A stretch of 64,000 nt of DNA. Source: CAVTWY01 sp963738615 (GTDB taxonomy: Bacteria > Pseudomonadota > Gammaproteobacteria > Burkholderiales > Burkholderiaceae_C). The stretch lies in the NCBI GenBank assembly GCA_963738615.1, contig CAVTXI010000012.1, forward strand, positions 1,178,001 to 1,242,000. Direction: 5' to 3'. Both the position numbers and the translations under genes were made by a program. Shown in pieces: positions 25,776 to 34,695 of this stretch (positions within the stretch are counted from its first letter, which is position 1; every line of letters begins with the position of its first letter). The notes below the pieces were generated by a model. The model was not told the DNA's origin and did not search any database. It saw nothing but the letters and a program-made list of their open reading frames with translations.

Positions 25776-26663
25776 TCAGCTGTCGCGGCTGACGATGCGG
25801 TCTGCCAGCAGCCCCAGACGCGCAGCGTCTTCGAGGCCTGAGCGACGCAGCGCGGCGTGGGCTTGTTCGCACAGCTCGTGCGCGTGTGCGCGCGCGGCCT
25901 CGAGCCCGAGGATCGAGACGTAGGTAGGCTTGTTGTTCTCTTCGTCCTTGCCCGCGGTCTTGCCCAGCGTCAGCGCGTCTTGCGTCACGTCGAGGATGTC
26001 GTCGACCACCTGAAAAGCCAAGCCGATCGCGGCGCCGTAATCCGACAGCGCCGCCAGCGCTTTCGGTGCGGGATTGCCGCAGGCGGCGCCCATCATCACG
26101 CTGGCCTGCAACAGCGCGCCGGTCTTGCGGCGGTGCATGTTGCGAAGCGATGCTTCGTCGAGCGGCTGGCCGATGCTGGCCAGGTCGATCGCCTGCCCGC
26201 CCGCCATGCCGTCGTGGCCCGACGAGCGCGCCAGCAACGCGACCAGCCGCGCCTGAAGCGCTTCGGTCATGCTGCCGTCGCACGGCGTGAGGATTTCGAA
26301 GGCCAGACACTGCATCGCGTCGCCGGCAAGCATCGCCTGGGCTTCGCCGAAGACGACGTGCACGGTCGGCTTGCCGCGGCGAAGCACGTCGTTGTCCATG
26401 CACGGCATGTCGTCGTGCACGAGCGAGTACGCATGGATCAGCTCGACTGCGACGGCTGCGCGCAAGGCCGCACTGCGGTCGCCGCCCACGGCTTCACACG
26501 CCGCCAGCACCAGCAGCGGCCGCACGCGCTTGCCACCGTCGAGCACGCCGTAACGCATGGCGTCACCCAGACCCGCCGGCGCGGTGCCGGGCACCCAGCG
26601 GTCGAGCGCATCTTCGACGCTCGCCAGCTCGGTGTTCATCCAGGCGTCGAAGTCGAGCTTCAT
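25776..26663 (-). CDS. ispA: Farnesyl diphosphate synthase
   Basis: A 295-residue trans-prenyltransferase condensing DMAPP/GPP with IPP. The first aspartate-rich motif LVHDDMPCMDND, the GGKRVRP basic patch and the second motif QVVDDILDVT are clear. The length from the ATG at 26663 equals the usual IspA. The frame is open upstream into xseB without a stop, giving an apparent 391-residue fusion. One fewer G in the TGGGCC stretch just upstream would give xseB a TGA overlapping this ATG. It is followed by dxs, giving a coherent isoprenoid operon. Confidence 0.93.
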   Translation of the reverse strand: MKLDFDAWMNTELASVEDALDRWVPGTAPAGLGDAMRYGVLDGGKRVRPLLVLAACEAVGGDRSAALRAAVAVELIHAYSLVHDDMPCMDNDVLRRGKPTVHVVFGEAQAMLAGDAMQCLAFEILTPCDGSMTEALQARLVALLARSSGHDGMAGGQAIDLASIGQPLDEASLRNMHRRKTGALLQASVMMGAACGNPAPKALAALSDYGAAIGLAFQVVDDILDVTQDALTLGKTAGKDEENNKPTYVSILGLEAARAHAHELCEQAHAALRRSGLEDAARLGLLADRIVSRDS

Positions 26664-26926
26664 GGCTCTGGCGGCCCAGGGCGCAAGTTGGCCCTTCTCG
26701 AGCACCTTCACCTGGGTTTCGACCGCCTCGAGCCGGCCGCGACAGTACTGCAGCAGCGTTGCGGCGCGCGTGTAGCTGTCGAGCAGTCGGTCCAGCGGGA
26801 GCGCCGAGCCCTCCATCGCCGCGACGATCTGCTCGAGCTCTTGCACAGCATCTTCGTAGCTTGCAGGAACGGCGTCGTTCGAGCGTTCGCGTCGTTCTGT
26901 GTCGGCGTGGTCGAGGCTCGGGGCAT
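26664..26926 (-). CDS. xseB: Exodeoxyribonuclease VII small subunit (frame disturbed at both ends)
   Basis: XseB, the small helical subunit that binds XseA to form the ssDNA exonuclease VII. The family core is clear: SYEDAVQELEQIVAAMEGSA, LPLDRLLDSYTRAATLLQYC, RGRLEAVETQVKVLEKGQL. The in-frame start is a TTG at 26951, which looks poor. The ATG at 26926 gives a family-like N-terminus (MPRASTTPTQNDA) but needs one extra T near 26868. At the 3' end the frame runs into ispA unless one G is removed. An xseB-ispA-dxs order is common in beta- and gammaproteobacteria. Confidence 0.8.
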
Positions 26927-27036
26927 GATGGATGCACAAACCCTTCGGCAAGGTTCCTTCGAGCCATCAAAAAGTGGCCTTCGGAAAGAGGCGAAACGGG
27001 TGAACGAATTGTAGTCAGCCCCTCTGAAGGGTGTAG

Positions 27037-27053
27037 CGCCTGCGCAGCAGGCG
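27037..27053. other. Hairpin in the gap between xseB and the Rieske gene
   Basis: CGCCTGC (27037-27043), GCA, GCAGGCG (27047-27053) is a perfect 7-bp stem. No T run follows on either strand, so it is not a standard terminator. The rest of the 267-base gap holds the putative -10 box at 27147 and nothing else I recognise. Confidence 0.35.
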
Positions 27054-27146
27054 TTGTGACCGCTGTCGCAGCGTGTGCCGCAACGCACGCAACGCGACCA
27101 GGTGCGACAGGATGTTCCTGCAACGCGTGGGGCCATACCCCCTGGC

Positions 27147-27152
27147 TAGAAT
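27147..27152 (+). promoter_or_regulatory. Putative -10 box (TAGAAT) of the Rieske oxygenase gene
   Basis: TAGAAT at 27147-27152 lies about 67 bases before the ATG at 27219. The same hexamer, usually continued by C, T or G, recurs upstream of several other genes in this window. No convincing -35 box is seen. GGAGGA precedes the start codon. Confidence 0.35.
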
Positions 27153-27218
27153 CCGCGGCCCTCGTGGGGGTGGCCTGCGACCCCGCAGCAAGAGGCCGAG
27201 TCTGGAGGACAAGCCGAC

Positions 27219-28338
27219 ATGTCGGACCTGAGCATCACGCGCGCGGCGCTAAGCCTTGCGACGGCGCAGCCGGGCGTCGCGGCGTATTTCGACCCCACCG
27301 TTCTGGCGCGCGAGCGCGAGCAGATCTTCGTGCGGTCGCCGAAGTACGTCGGTCACGAAGCCTCGGTGCCCAACCCGGGCGATTTCCATGCCCTACCGCA
27401 AGAGCACGAGGGGCGAGCGCTGATCCGCACGCCCAAGGGCATCGAACTGCTTTCGAACGTTTGCCGCCATCGCCAGGCCATCATGTTGCGCGGCCGCGGT
27501 CACACCCGCAGCCACGTCGTGTGCCCGCTGCACCGCTGGACCTATGACCTCGAGGGCCGTCTGGTCGGTGCGCCGCACTTCGCCGAAGACCCCTGCCTTG
27601 ACCTGAACCGCTACCCGTTGACGCGCTGGAACGGGTTGCTGTTCGAAGACACCGGCTATCGACGTCGCCGCCGAACTGGCGACGATGGACGCCAGGGCCG
27701 AGCTTGACCTCGAAGGCTACGTGCTCGACCGTACGCACATCCATGAGTGCGCGTACAACTGGAAGACGTTCATCGAGGTCTACCTCGAGGACTATCACGT
27801 CGGCCCGTTCCACCCGGGCCTGGGCAACTTCGTCGCCTGCGACGACCTGCGCTGGCAGATGGGCCGCAACTACTCGGTGCAGACCGTCGGCGTCGCGCGT
27901 TCGGGCGGCGAAGCGTTGGGCCGCGCGGGCTCACCGGTGTACCGGCGCTGGCAGGACGCGGTGCTGAACTTCCAGCAGGGCAAGCCACCACGCCACGGCG
28001 CGATCTGGCTGACGTTGTACCCAAGCGTCATGGTCGAGTGGTACCCGAACACGCTGGTCGTCTCGACCCTGTTCCCGCAAGGGCCGCAGAAGACGCTGAA
28101 CCTGGTGGAGTTCTTCTACCGCGAAGAGATTGCCGCTTTCGAGCGCGAATACGTCGAAGCGCAGCAGGCCGCGTACATGGAAACCTGCGTCGAAGACGAC
28201 GAGATCGCGCTGCGCATGGACGCCGGCCGCCGCGCGCTGTACGAACGCGGCGACGACGAAGCCGGCCCCTACCAGAGCCCGATGGAAGACGGCATGCAGC
28301 ACTTCCACGAGTGGTACCGCCGAACGATGGCTGCGTGA
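27219..28338 (+). CDS. Rieske-type ring-hydroxylating oxygenase alpha subunit (one frameshift)
   Basis: An oxygenase component of about 373 residues. The Rieske [2Fe-2S] site is complete (CRHRQAIML, then CPLHRWTYD), and the catalytic domain carries a mononuclear-iron motif within EVYLEDYHVGPFHPGL. The frame breaks near 27657: the first part ends LLFEDTG and the second resumes IDVAAELATMDA, so one base has been gained or two lost. No beta subunit, ferredoxin or reductase lies beside it, so electrons must come from elsewhere, perhaps the 2Fe-2S reductase at 57273. Substrate unknown. It has a strong GGAGGA site and precedes an EamA transporter. Confidence 0.85.
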
Positions 28339-28356
28339 TCATCACGGGGCGATGAC

Positions 28357-29229
28357 GTGAGCGCCGCGTGGTCGATGGTGCTCGCGTCGCTGATGTTCGC
28401 GACGATGGGCGTGTGCGTGAAGTTCGCCAGCGATACGTACACAGCCGGGGAGATCGTGATGTACCGCGGTGCCGTGGGCGCGCTGCTGGTCGGCGCGCTG
28501 GCACGCGCACGCGGCGTCGGCTTTGCGACCACGATGCCGACGATGCACTTCTGGCGCAACGCGTCGGGCGTGGCGGCGATGATCCTCTGGTTCTATGCGA
28601 TCGGCGGCCTGCCCCTGTCGACCGGCATGACGCTCAACTACATGTCGTCCGTGTGGATGGCCGTGTTCCTGGTCGGTGGCGCCGTTGTCGTCGGGTCCGC
28701 GCGCATCGACGGGCGGTTGATCGCGGCGGTGCTTGCGGGCTTCGCCGGGGTGGCACTGGTGCTGAAGCCCACCATGGGTCAAGACCAGCTCGGTGCGGGC
28801 CTGGCGGGGCTGCTGTCGGGCATGTTGTCGGCGCTGGCGTACCTGCAAGTCACGGCCCTGGGGCGCGCGGGCGAGCCCGAGTTGCGCATCGTCTTCTACT
28901 TCTCACTGGGCTGTGCGCTCGCCGGTGCGGCCTTCGCCGCGGCCACGCAGGGCTTTCATGCACACACGGCGCGCGGCGCGGCGTTGCTGCTGGCGGTGGG
29001 GTTGCTCGCCGCGGTGGCTCAACTGCTGATCACGCGCGCCTACGCGATCGGCAGCCCGCTGGCGAACGCAAGCCTGGCCTATTCGGGCATCGTGTTTTCG
29101 GTCGGCTTCGGCGTGTGGCTCTTCGATGACCCACTGCCATGGTCTTCCGTGGCGGGCATGATGCTGATCGTCGCCGCAGGCGTGGCCGCGACGATGTTGC
29201 GCGTGCAGAAGGCACCGGCGAAAGATTGA
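28357..29229 (+). CDS. EamA/DMT-family transporter
   Basis: A 290-residue inner-membrane protein with about ten transmembrane helices in two EamA repeats (first repeat from residue 1 to about 135, second from about 145). It begins with the GTG at 28357, 18 bases after the Rieske gene, and is probably co-transcribed. DMT transporters export amino acids, nucleosides or other metabolites; the substrate is not evident. The ABC-like motif pattern TLNYMSSVWMAVFLVGG and the final PLPWSSVAGMMLIVAAGV fit the family. Confidence 0.88.
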   Translation: MSAAWSMVLASLMFATMGVCVKFASDTYTAGEIVMYRGAVGALLVGALARARGVGFATTMPTMHFWRNASGVAAMILWFYAIGGLPLSTGMTLNYMSSVWMAVFLVGGAVVVGSARIDGRLIAAVLAGFAGVALVLKPTMGQDQLGAGLAGLLSGMLSALAYLQVTALGRAGEPELRIVFYFSLGCALAGAAFAAATQGFHAHTARGAALLLAVGLLAAVAQLLITRAYAIGSPLANASLAYSGIVFSVGFGVWLFDDPLPWSSVAGMMLIVAAGVAATMLRVQKAPAKD

Positions 29230-29246
29230 TCTACCGGAGGTGAAGT

Positions 29247-30137
29247 GTGAGCGACGTGAAGAACATGAGCGACGTGAGTCTGTTGGTCGATGCGGGCGAC
29301 GTTCTGCGGTGGCAACGCGAGGGCCGCTCGCCCGTGCTGCTCGACTGTCGATTCGAGTTGTCCGACCCCGCCGCGGGTGAGCGCGCGTATGCCGCCGCGC
29401 ATCCTGCGGGCGCGATCTACGTGAACCTCGACCGCGACCTGTCCGCGCCGAAAGGCCCCGACGCGCGCAGCGCATCGTTCACCGGCCGCCACCCGCTGCC
29501 CGATCGCGCGCGTTTCGCGGCCACCGTCGGTGCCTGGGGCATCGGCCCCGACACCATGGTCATGACCTTCGACGCGCACGGCGCACCTTACGCGTCGCGC
29601 GCGTGGTGGATGCTTCGCTGGCTAGGCCACACCAAGGTCGCGCTGCTCGACGGCGGCCTCGACGCGTGGGTCGCCGCGGGCGGCACGATGTCGACCGAGC
29701 GCGGCGTGCCGAAAGCCTTGGCGCCGTATCCGATGACCCCGCAACCGGCGATGCCGACGATCGACGTTGCGAACTTGGCGAGCACCCTTGCCAGCACGCG
29801 AATCGTCGACGCACGCGGCGCCGACCGGTTTCGCGGCGAGAACGAAGTGCTCGACCCGGTCGCCGGCCACATCCCCGGCGCGGCGAACCGGCCGTTCAAA
29901 GACAACCTCGACGCCGCGGGACGCTTCAAGCCCGCGCAGACGCTGCGCGACGAGTGGCGCGCGATCCTCGGCGACACACCCGCCGATCAGATCGTGCAGC
30001 AGTGCGGATCGGGCGTCACCGCGTGCCAGAACATGCTGGCGATGATGCACGCCGGCTGGCCCATCACCACGCTGTACGCCGGGTCATGGAGCGAGTGGAG
30101 CGCCGACCCGGCTCGCCCTCGCGCGATCGGGAGTTGA
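29247..30137 (+). CDS. sseA: Thiosulfate/3-mercaptopyruvate sulfurtransferase (two rhodanese domains)
   Basis: A 296-residue tandem rhodanese. The N-terminal inactive domain contains LLDCRFELSDP and AHPAGAIYVNLDRDLS. The C-terminal domain carries the active Cys in QQCGSGVTACQN (about residue 253). The CGSGVTA loop is the form seen in 3-mercaptopyruvate sulfurtransferases rather than CRKGVT of thiosulfate enzymes. It moves sulfane sulfur to thiols or cyanide. It starts 18 bases after the transporter gene, possibly in the same transcript. Confidence 0.92.
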   Translation: MSDVKNMSDVSLLVDAGDVLRWQREGRSPVLLDCRFELSDPAAGERAYAAAHPAGAIYVNLDRDLSAPKGPDARSASFTGRHPLPDRARFAATVGAWGIGPDTMVMTFDAHGAPYASRAWWMLRWLGHTKVALLDGGLDAWVAAGGTMSTERGVPKALAPYPMTPQPAMPTIDVANLASTLASTRIVDARGADRFRGENEVLDPVAGHIPGAANRPFKDNLDAAGRFKPAQTLRDEWRAILGDTPADQIVQQCGSGVTACQNMLAMMHAGWPITTLYAGSWSEWSADPARPRAIGS

Positions 30138-30252
30138 TGGGGAGTTGATCGGAAGTTGACTTGGCGCAAGCGCAGGCCGATCCTCGCACTTGATCCACGG
30201 CCCCGTCAGGCCCATCTCGTTTGTCGTGTCCCTGCATGAAAGGTGGTCACCC

Positions 30253-30690
30253 ATGTTTCAACGCATCCTCGTCCCCACCGACGGCTCGGCCGTCACGACC
30301 AAGGCCGTCGCCACGGCAATCGGTCTGCTCGAGGCCAACCCAGGCGGCGCGCTCTTCACCATCAGCGTGAAGGAGCCGTTCCCGTACAGCGCGATCTCGG
30401 AAATGCAGCCCGTGCCACCGCAGGAGTTCTACGACGCGCAGGAGCGCATTGCGAGTGATCGCGTGAAGCAGGTCGTCGACGAGGCGAAGGCCGCGGGCTT
30501 GACCTGCGAGGCGCACACCGTCGAGGCCGTGCACCCGTGGGAGGCGATCATCGATCACGCCCAGGCACGCCAATGCGACCTGATCGTGATGGCATCGCAC
30601 GGGCGCCGCGGCATGGCCGCGCTGCTGCTGGGCAGCGAGACGCAGCGCGTGCTGATCCACAGCAAGCTGCCGGTGTTGATCGTCAAGTAG
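30253..30690 (+). CDS. Universal stress protein, UspA family
   Basis: A 145-residue single Usp domain. It starts MFQRILVPTDGSAVT and ends with the ATP-binding signature ASHGRRGMAALLLGSETQRV, typical of nucleotide-binding Usp proteins. I chose the ATG at 30253, which follows AAAGGTGG, over the longer frame from 30190. The gap of 115 bases before it may hold a promoter. Role: stress adaptation, not more specific. Confidence 0.93.
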   Translation: MFQRILVPTDGSAVTTKAVATAIGLLEANPGGALFTISVKEPFPYSAISEMQPVPPQEFYDAQERIASDRVKQVVDEAKAAGLTCEAHTVEAVHPWEAIIDHAQARQCDLIVMASHGRRGMAALLLGSETQRVLIHSKLPVLIVK

Positions 30691-30708
30691 TCCCGTGGCC
30701 GCGACGGC

Positions 30709-31500
30709 TCAGTGCGCATGCCCGCCGCGCACCAGCACGCCGGCCACGATCACCACCGCCAGCCCCACCGCGATCCACGCGACCTGCGCCGCGGTTTCCT
30801 TCCACGGCAGCCTGCGCTGAAGCTGCGGCAGCAGATCCGCGACCGCGACGTAGATGAAGCTGCTGGCGGCCACGACCAGAAGGTAGGCGAACACGCCTTG
30901 CATCGACTGCACCAGGTAGTAGCCCACCACGCCGCCGGCCACGCCCGCCAGACCCGACAACGCGTTGTAGGCCAGCGCGCGCATCTTGGAGAAGCCGGCG
31001 TTCAGCAGCACGATGAAGTCGCCCACCTCTTGCGGCACTTCATGCGCGACGATCGCCAGCGCCGTCACGATCCCCAGGCGCGTGTCGGCGATGAAGGCCG
31101 CGGCGATGATGACGCCATCGCAGAAGTTGTGGATGCTGTCGCCCACCAGCACGCTGGTACCACCGCGGCCCGCCTGCTCGGCGTCGAAGCCGTGGTGGTG
31201 GTGATGATGCGGGTCGTCACCTTCATGGTGATGGCCGTGGCGGTAAAGCTCGGCCTTCTCGAGCAGGAAGAACCCGAGGATGCCCACCAGCAACGCAGCG
31301 AAGAGGCCCTTCGGGTCTTGCCCGCGCTCGAAGGCCTCGGGCAACACGTTCAGCAGCGCCGTACCCAGCAGCACGCCCACCGACAGGCTCACCAGTTGCG
31401 GCACCAGCCGTTGCAGCACGCCGACCGTCAACGCCGCGGCCACCACCACCGACAGCACGCCACCGGCCAGCGTGGCAAGGACGATCCACAGCAGCGTCAA
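30709..31500 (-). CDS. ZIP-family metal transporter
   Basis: A 263-residue inner-membrane ZIP permease with about eight helices. A His-rich cytoplasmic loop (HGHHHEGDDPHHHHHHG) lies between helices 3 and 4. Helix 4 has HNFCDG and helix 5 HEVPQE, the two conserved metal-site motifs of the family. It should import Zn(II), possibly also Fe or Mn. The ATG overlaps the stop of the upstream dienelactone hydrolase gene by four bases. Confidence 0.92.
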   Translation of the reverse strand: MTLLWIVLATLAGGVLSVVVAAALTVGVLQRLVPQLVSLSVGVLLGTALLNVLPEAFERGQDPKGLFAALLVGILGFFLLEKAELYRHGHHHEGDDPHHHHHHGFDAEQAGRGGTSVLVGDSIHNFCDGVIIAAAFIADTRLGIVTALAIVAHEVPQEVGDFIVLLNAGFSKMRALAYNALSGLAGVAGGVVGYYLVQSMQGVFAYLLVVAASSFIYVAVADLLPQLQRRLPWKETAAQVAWIAVGLAVVIVAGVLVRGGHAH

Positions 31501-32381
31501 GCTGCACCGTTGGCTTTGAACCAGGCCAGGCAGCGGCGCCAGCCGTCATCCGCTGCTTCCTTGCGGTAGGAAGGGCGGTAGTCGGCGTGGAACGCATGCG
31601 GCGCGTCGGGGTAGACATGGAACGCGCTCTTGCGCGCCGCGTCGCTGCCCTTGGTCAACATCGACTTCATGCGCTCGACGGTGTCCAGCGGAATGCCTTG
31701 GTCCTGTCCGCCGTAGAGGCCCAGCACCGGCCCCTTCAAGTGCTCGGCCAACTCGACGGGATACCGCGTCTGCAAGGCGTTGGTCTCACCCACCAGCCGC
31801 CCGTACCACGCCACGCCGGCCTTCACCTTCGGCTGGTGCGCGGCGTAAAGCCACGTGATGCGGCCGCCCCAACAAAAGCCGGTGACACCCAGCTTCGTGG
31901 TGTCGCCGCCGTTGGCCTCGGCCCAGGCAACGCACGCATCAAGGTCGCTCATCACCTGCGCGTCGGGCACCTTGTTGATCACCTCGGCGATCAGCTTGCC
32001 GATCTCGCCGTACGAACCCGCGTCGCCCTGGCGCACAAGCAACTCGGGCGCAATGGCCAGGTAGCCCTGCTTCGCGAAACGCCGCGCCACGTCGGCGATG
32101 TGCTCGTGCACGCCGAAGATCTCGCTGACGACCAACACCACAGGCACCTTCGTCTGTCCCGTCGGGCGCGCCACATACGCGGGCAGCTTGAACGAACCGG
32201 ATGGGATCGTCTGCTCGCCCGCGTCGAGCCCCTGCAAGTCGGTCTTGATCACGCTTTGCGCCATCACCGGCAGCACCGCGGCCGCGAAGCCCGAACCCAC
32301 GCTCGTGCGCACGAACGCTCGACGGTCGAACGTGCGTGAAGGAACGAGGCTGTCGATGTCGGATGGGTCGATGCTGATCAT
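31497..32381 (-). CDS. Dienelactone hydrolase-family protein with Tat-like signal
   Basis: A 294-residue alpha/beta hydrolase of the DLH family. The nucleophile is the Cys in VTGFCWGGRITW; the acid is in YGGQDQGIP and the His in DAPHAFHADYRP. The N-terminus DRRAFVRTSVGSGFAAAVLP looks like a twin-arginine signal, so it is probably exported. AGGAGAG precedes the ATG at 32381. DLH enzymes open muconolactones, but exported members often act on other esters. A TAGAAT box lies 36-41 bases upstream on the same strand. Confidence 0.88.
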   Translation of the reverse strand: MISIDPSDIDSLVPSRTFDRRAFVRTSVGSGFAAAVLPVMAQSVIKTDLQGLDAGEQTIPSGSFKLPAYVARPTGQTKVPVVLVVSEIFGVHEHIADVARRFAKQGYLAIAPELLVRQGDAGSYGEIGKLIAEVINKVPDAQVMSDLDACVAWAEANGGDTTKLGVTGFCWGGRITWLYAAHQPKVKAGVAWYGRLVGETNALQTRYPVELAEHLKGPVLGLYGGQDQGIPLDTVERMKSMLTKGSDAARKSAFHVYPDAPHAFHADYRPSYRKEAADDGWRRCLAWFKANGAA

Positions 32382-32449
32382 GCGGCTCTCCTGGTTGTCG
32401 CCGGGGCAAGCGGCGAATTCTAGGGAGCGCGGCTGAGACAATCCCTCGC

Positions 32450-34021
32450 ATGCCCGCACACGCCACAACAACATCCGCCCCCGACACGCTGGCCGCGATC
32501 GACATCGGCTCGAACAGCTTCAGGCTCGAGCTCGCGCGCATCGTGCATGGCCGCTACCAGCGGCTTCAGTACGTCAAGGAGACCGTGCGCCTGGGCGGCG
32601 GCCTCGACGAGAACGGCGTGTTGAGCGAAGCGGCGATGCTGCGCGGCCTCGAGTGCCTGTCGAAGTTCGCGGTGCACCTCGCCGGCATGGACCCCGCGCA
32701 CGTACGCGCGGTCGCGACGCAGACGATGCGCGAAGCACGCAACCGCGACGCCTTCCTCGCGCGCGCGCAACAGGCGCTGACGCATCGCATCGAGGTCATC
32801 TCGGGCCGCGAGGAAGCGCGCCTGATCTACGCCGGCGTGTCGCACCTTCAGCCCGGCGACAAGCCGCGCCTCGTCATCGACATCGGCGGGCGCTCCACCG
32901 AGATGATCCTCGGCAAGGGCCACGTGCCGCGCGTGGCCGAGTCGTTCGCGGTCGGCAGCGTGGGCCTGTCGATGCGCTGGTTCCCCGACGGCGCGCTCAC
33001 CGCCAAGGCCTTCCGCGATGCGCAGGTCGCGGCCGGCGCCGAACTCGAAGAAGGGCTGAAGACCTTCGCGCCGTCGCAGTGGGAAGAGGCGCTGGGTTCT
33101 TCGGGCACGGTCAGCGCGGTGTCGCAGGTGCTGAGCGCCAACGGCATCAGCGACGGTGAGATCACGCCCGCAGGGCTGCGCTGGTGCATCGAGCGCTGCA
33201 TCGAAGCGGGTCACGTGCAGCGGCTGAACCTCGCCGGGCCTGCGCGAGGACCGTCGCCCGGTGGTCGCAGGCGGCGTGGCGCTGCTGTACACGCTGTGCG
33301 CTCAGTTCGGTATCAACGAGCTTCAGCCCAGCCGCGGCGCGCTGCGGCAAGGCGTCGATCCTGGACCTGAATCAGCGCCTGCGTGCGCGGCCCCCGGCGG
33401 CGTCGGGCGCGAAGATCCGGCCGCGCTGCGCGAGCGCCGACAGTACGACGCGCAACGTGCGCGGCGACATGCGCGAGCACACCGTGCGCGAGCTACAACG
33501 ACGCTTCGAGAGTCGACACCGACACAGGCCGGCATGGTGCGAACCGCGGCGCTGAACCTGCACCGCGGCGTCGCGAGCCGACGCGCAGGTCGAGCAAGAG
33601 CTGGGCTGGGCGGCCGACCTGCACGAAATCGGCCAGATGGTCTCGCACCACGACCACCATCGCCACAGCGCCTACCTGCTGTCGCACGCCGACGCGGCCG
33701 GCTTCTCGCAGACCGAACAGCGGCGCCTGGCGGCCTTTGTGCTGGGGCAGCGCGGGGGCTTGCGAAAGGTCGACGCGCTGCTGGTCGAAGCGCCGTCGGC
33801 ATGGCAGTTGTTGTGCCTGCGCCTGGCGGTGCTGCTGTGTCACGCGCGCACGGGCGTGCCGTCGAAGGCGGTGGCACTCAGCGTCGACGGCACGACGCTC
33901 GGGCTCGGCGTCGACACGGCGTGGGCCGAACGTCACCCTCGCACGATGCACCTGCTGAACGAAGAGTCGATCGACGTGGCGGCGCAGCACGCCGTATCGG
34001 TTGGCGATCGAGGTGCGGTAG
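32450..34021 (+). CDS. ppx: Exopolyphosphatase/guanosine pentaphosphatase (at least five frameshifts)
   Basis: A Ppx/GppA phosphatase, which hydrolyses polyphosphate or pppGpp. The N-terminal half is continuous: AAIDIGSNSFRLELARI, RLGGGLDENG, REEARLIYAGV and VIDIGGRSTEMILG. After RLNLAG (near 33238) the coding moves through several frames: VVAGGVALLYTLCAQFGINE, ILDLNQRL, DMREHTVRELQRRFE, AGMVRTAALNLHRG, ELGWAADLHEIGQMVSHHDH, and finally WRRSTPYRLAIEVR to the TAG at 34019. The total, about 520 residues, is the normal length. That many clean one-base shifts with conserved protein on both sides points to sequence error. Confidence 0.85.
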
Positions 34022-34034
34022 GCGCGGTGGCCTT

Positions 34035-34692
34035 TCAGGACTCACCGCGCATCAGCTTCTCGCCGTATTGATCCATCGTGATCAGGCCGCCCTCGCCCTG
34101 CGGCCTTGCCCTGGTCGCGCGCGGGCAGCGCGTCTTGAACGAGGTCGATGCGCTTCCATGACGGAATGGGGGCCTCGCACTCGGCCTTGGGCACGTACTT
34201 CGAGTCCTGCACCTTCACACGCTTGTGGACGTAGCGCGCGCAGTTGATCCACACGCGTTCGACCGCGACCTGCACGAGGAAGAGCGCACCGGGGTACTCG
34301 GCCTTCAGCGGATGCTCGCGCGCGATGCTGGCCGAGCCCTGCACGCGCAGGCGGTTCGGCGTTTCGAAGTCGATGAAGAGCATGCCCACGCGTTTGGTCG
34401 CCGCCACGTTGCCCATCGACAGGAACATGCCGTTGCCGTCGTAGGCCGGGAAGACGATCGTGCGTTCGTCGACGCAACGCACGAAGCCCGGCGCGCCGCC
34501 CTTGTGCGACACCGTCGGGTCGCCGTGGTGGTCGACCGTAGCGAGGAAGAACAGGTCGAGGCTCGCGATGTAGGCGCGGTCGTTGTCGCTTAGCACCGGC
34601 TGCGCGATCGCGCCTTCCATCAGGTCGGCCATGCGGCGCGTGTCGTGCGCGTCTTGCAGATCGCGATGGGCTTGCGTGTAGAAGTGGCTCAC
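34035..34692 (-). CDS. Pyridoxamine 5'-phosphate oxidase-family flavoprotein (one frameshift near the end)
   Basis: A split-barrel flavoprotein of about 218 residues (LDLFFLATVDHHGDPTVSHKG, PGFVRCVDERTIVFPAYDGN, FIDFETPNRLRVQG). Many such proteins bind FMN or F420 and reduce small organic molecules. The GTG start at 34692 has GGAGG eight bases upstream, and the nitrilase stop lies between them. The frame shifts near 34096-34103: the other frame gives a natural ending, GLITMDQYGEKLMRGES, stopping at 34035. It is probably in one operon with the nitrilase. Confidence 0.82.
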
Positions 34693-34695
34693 GGG

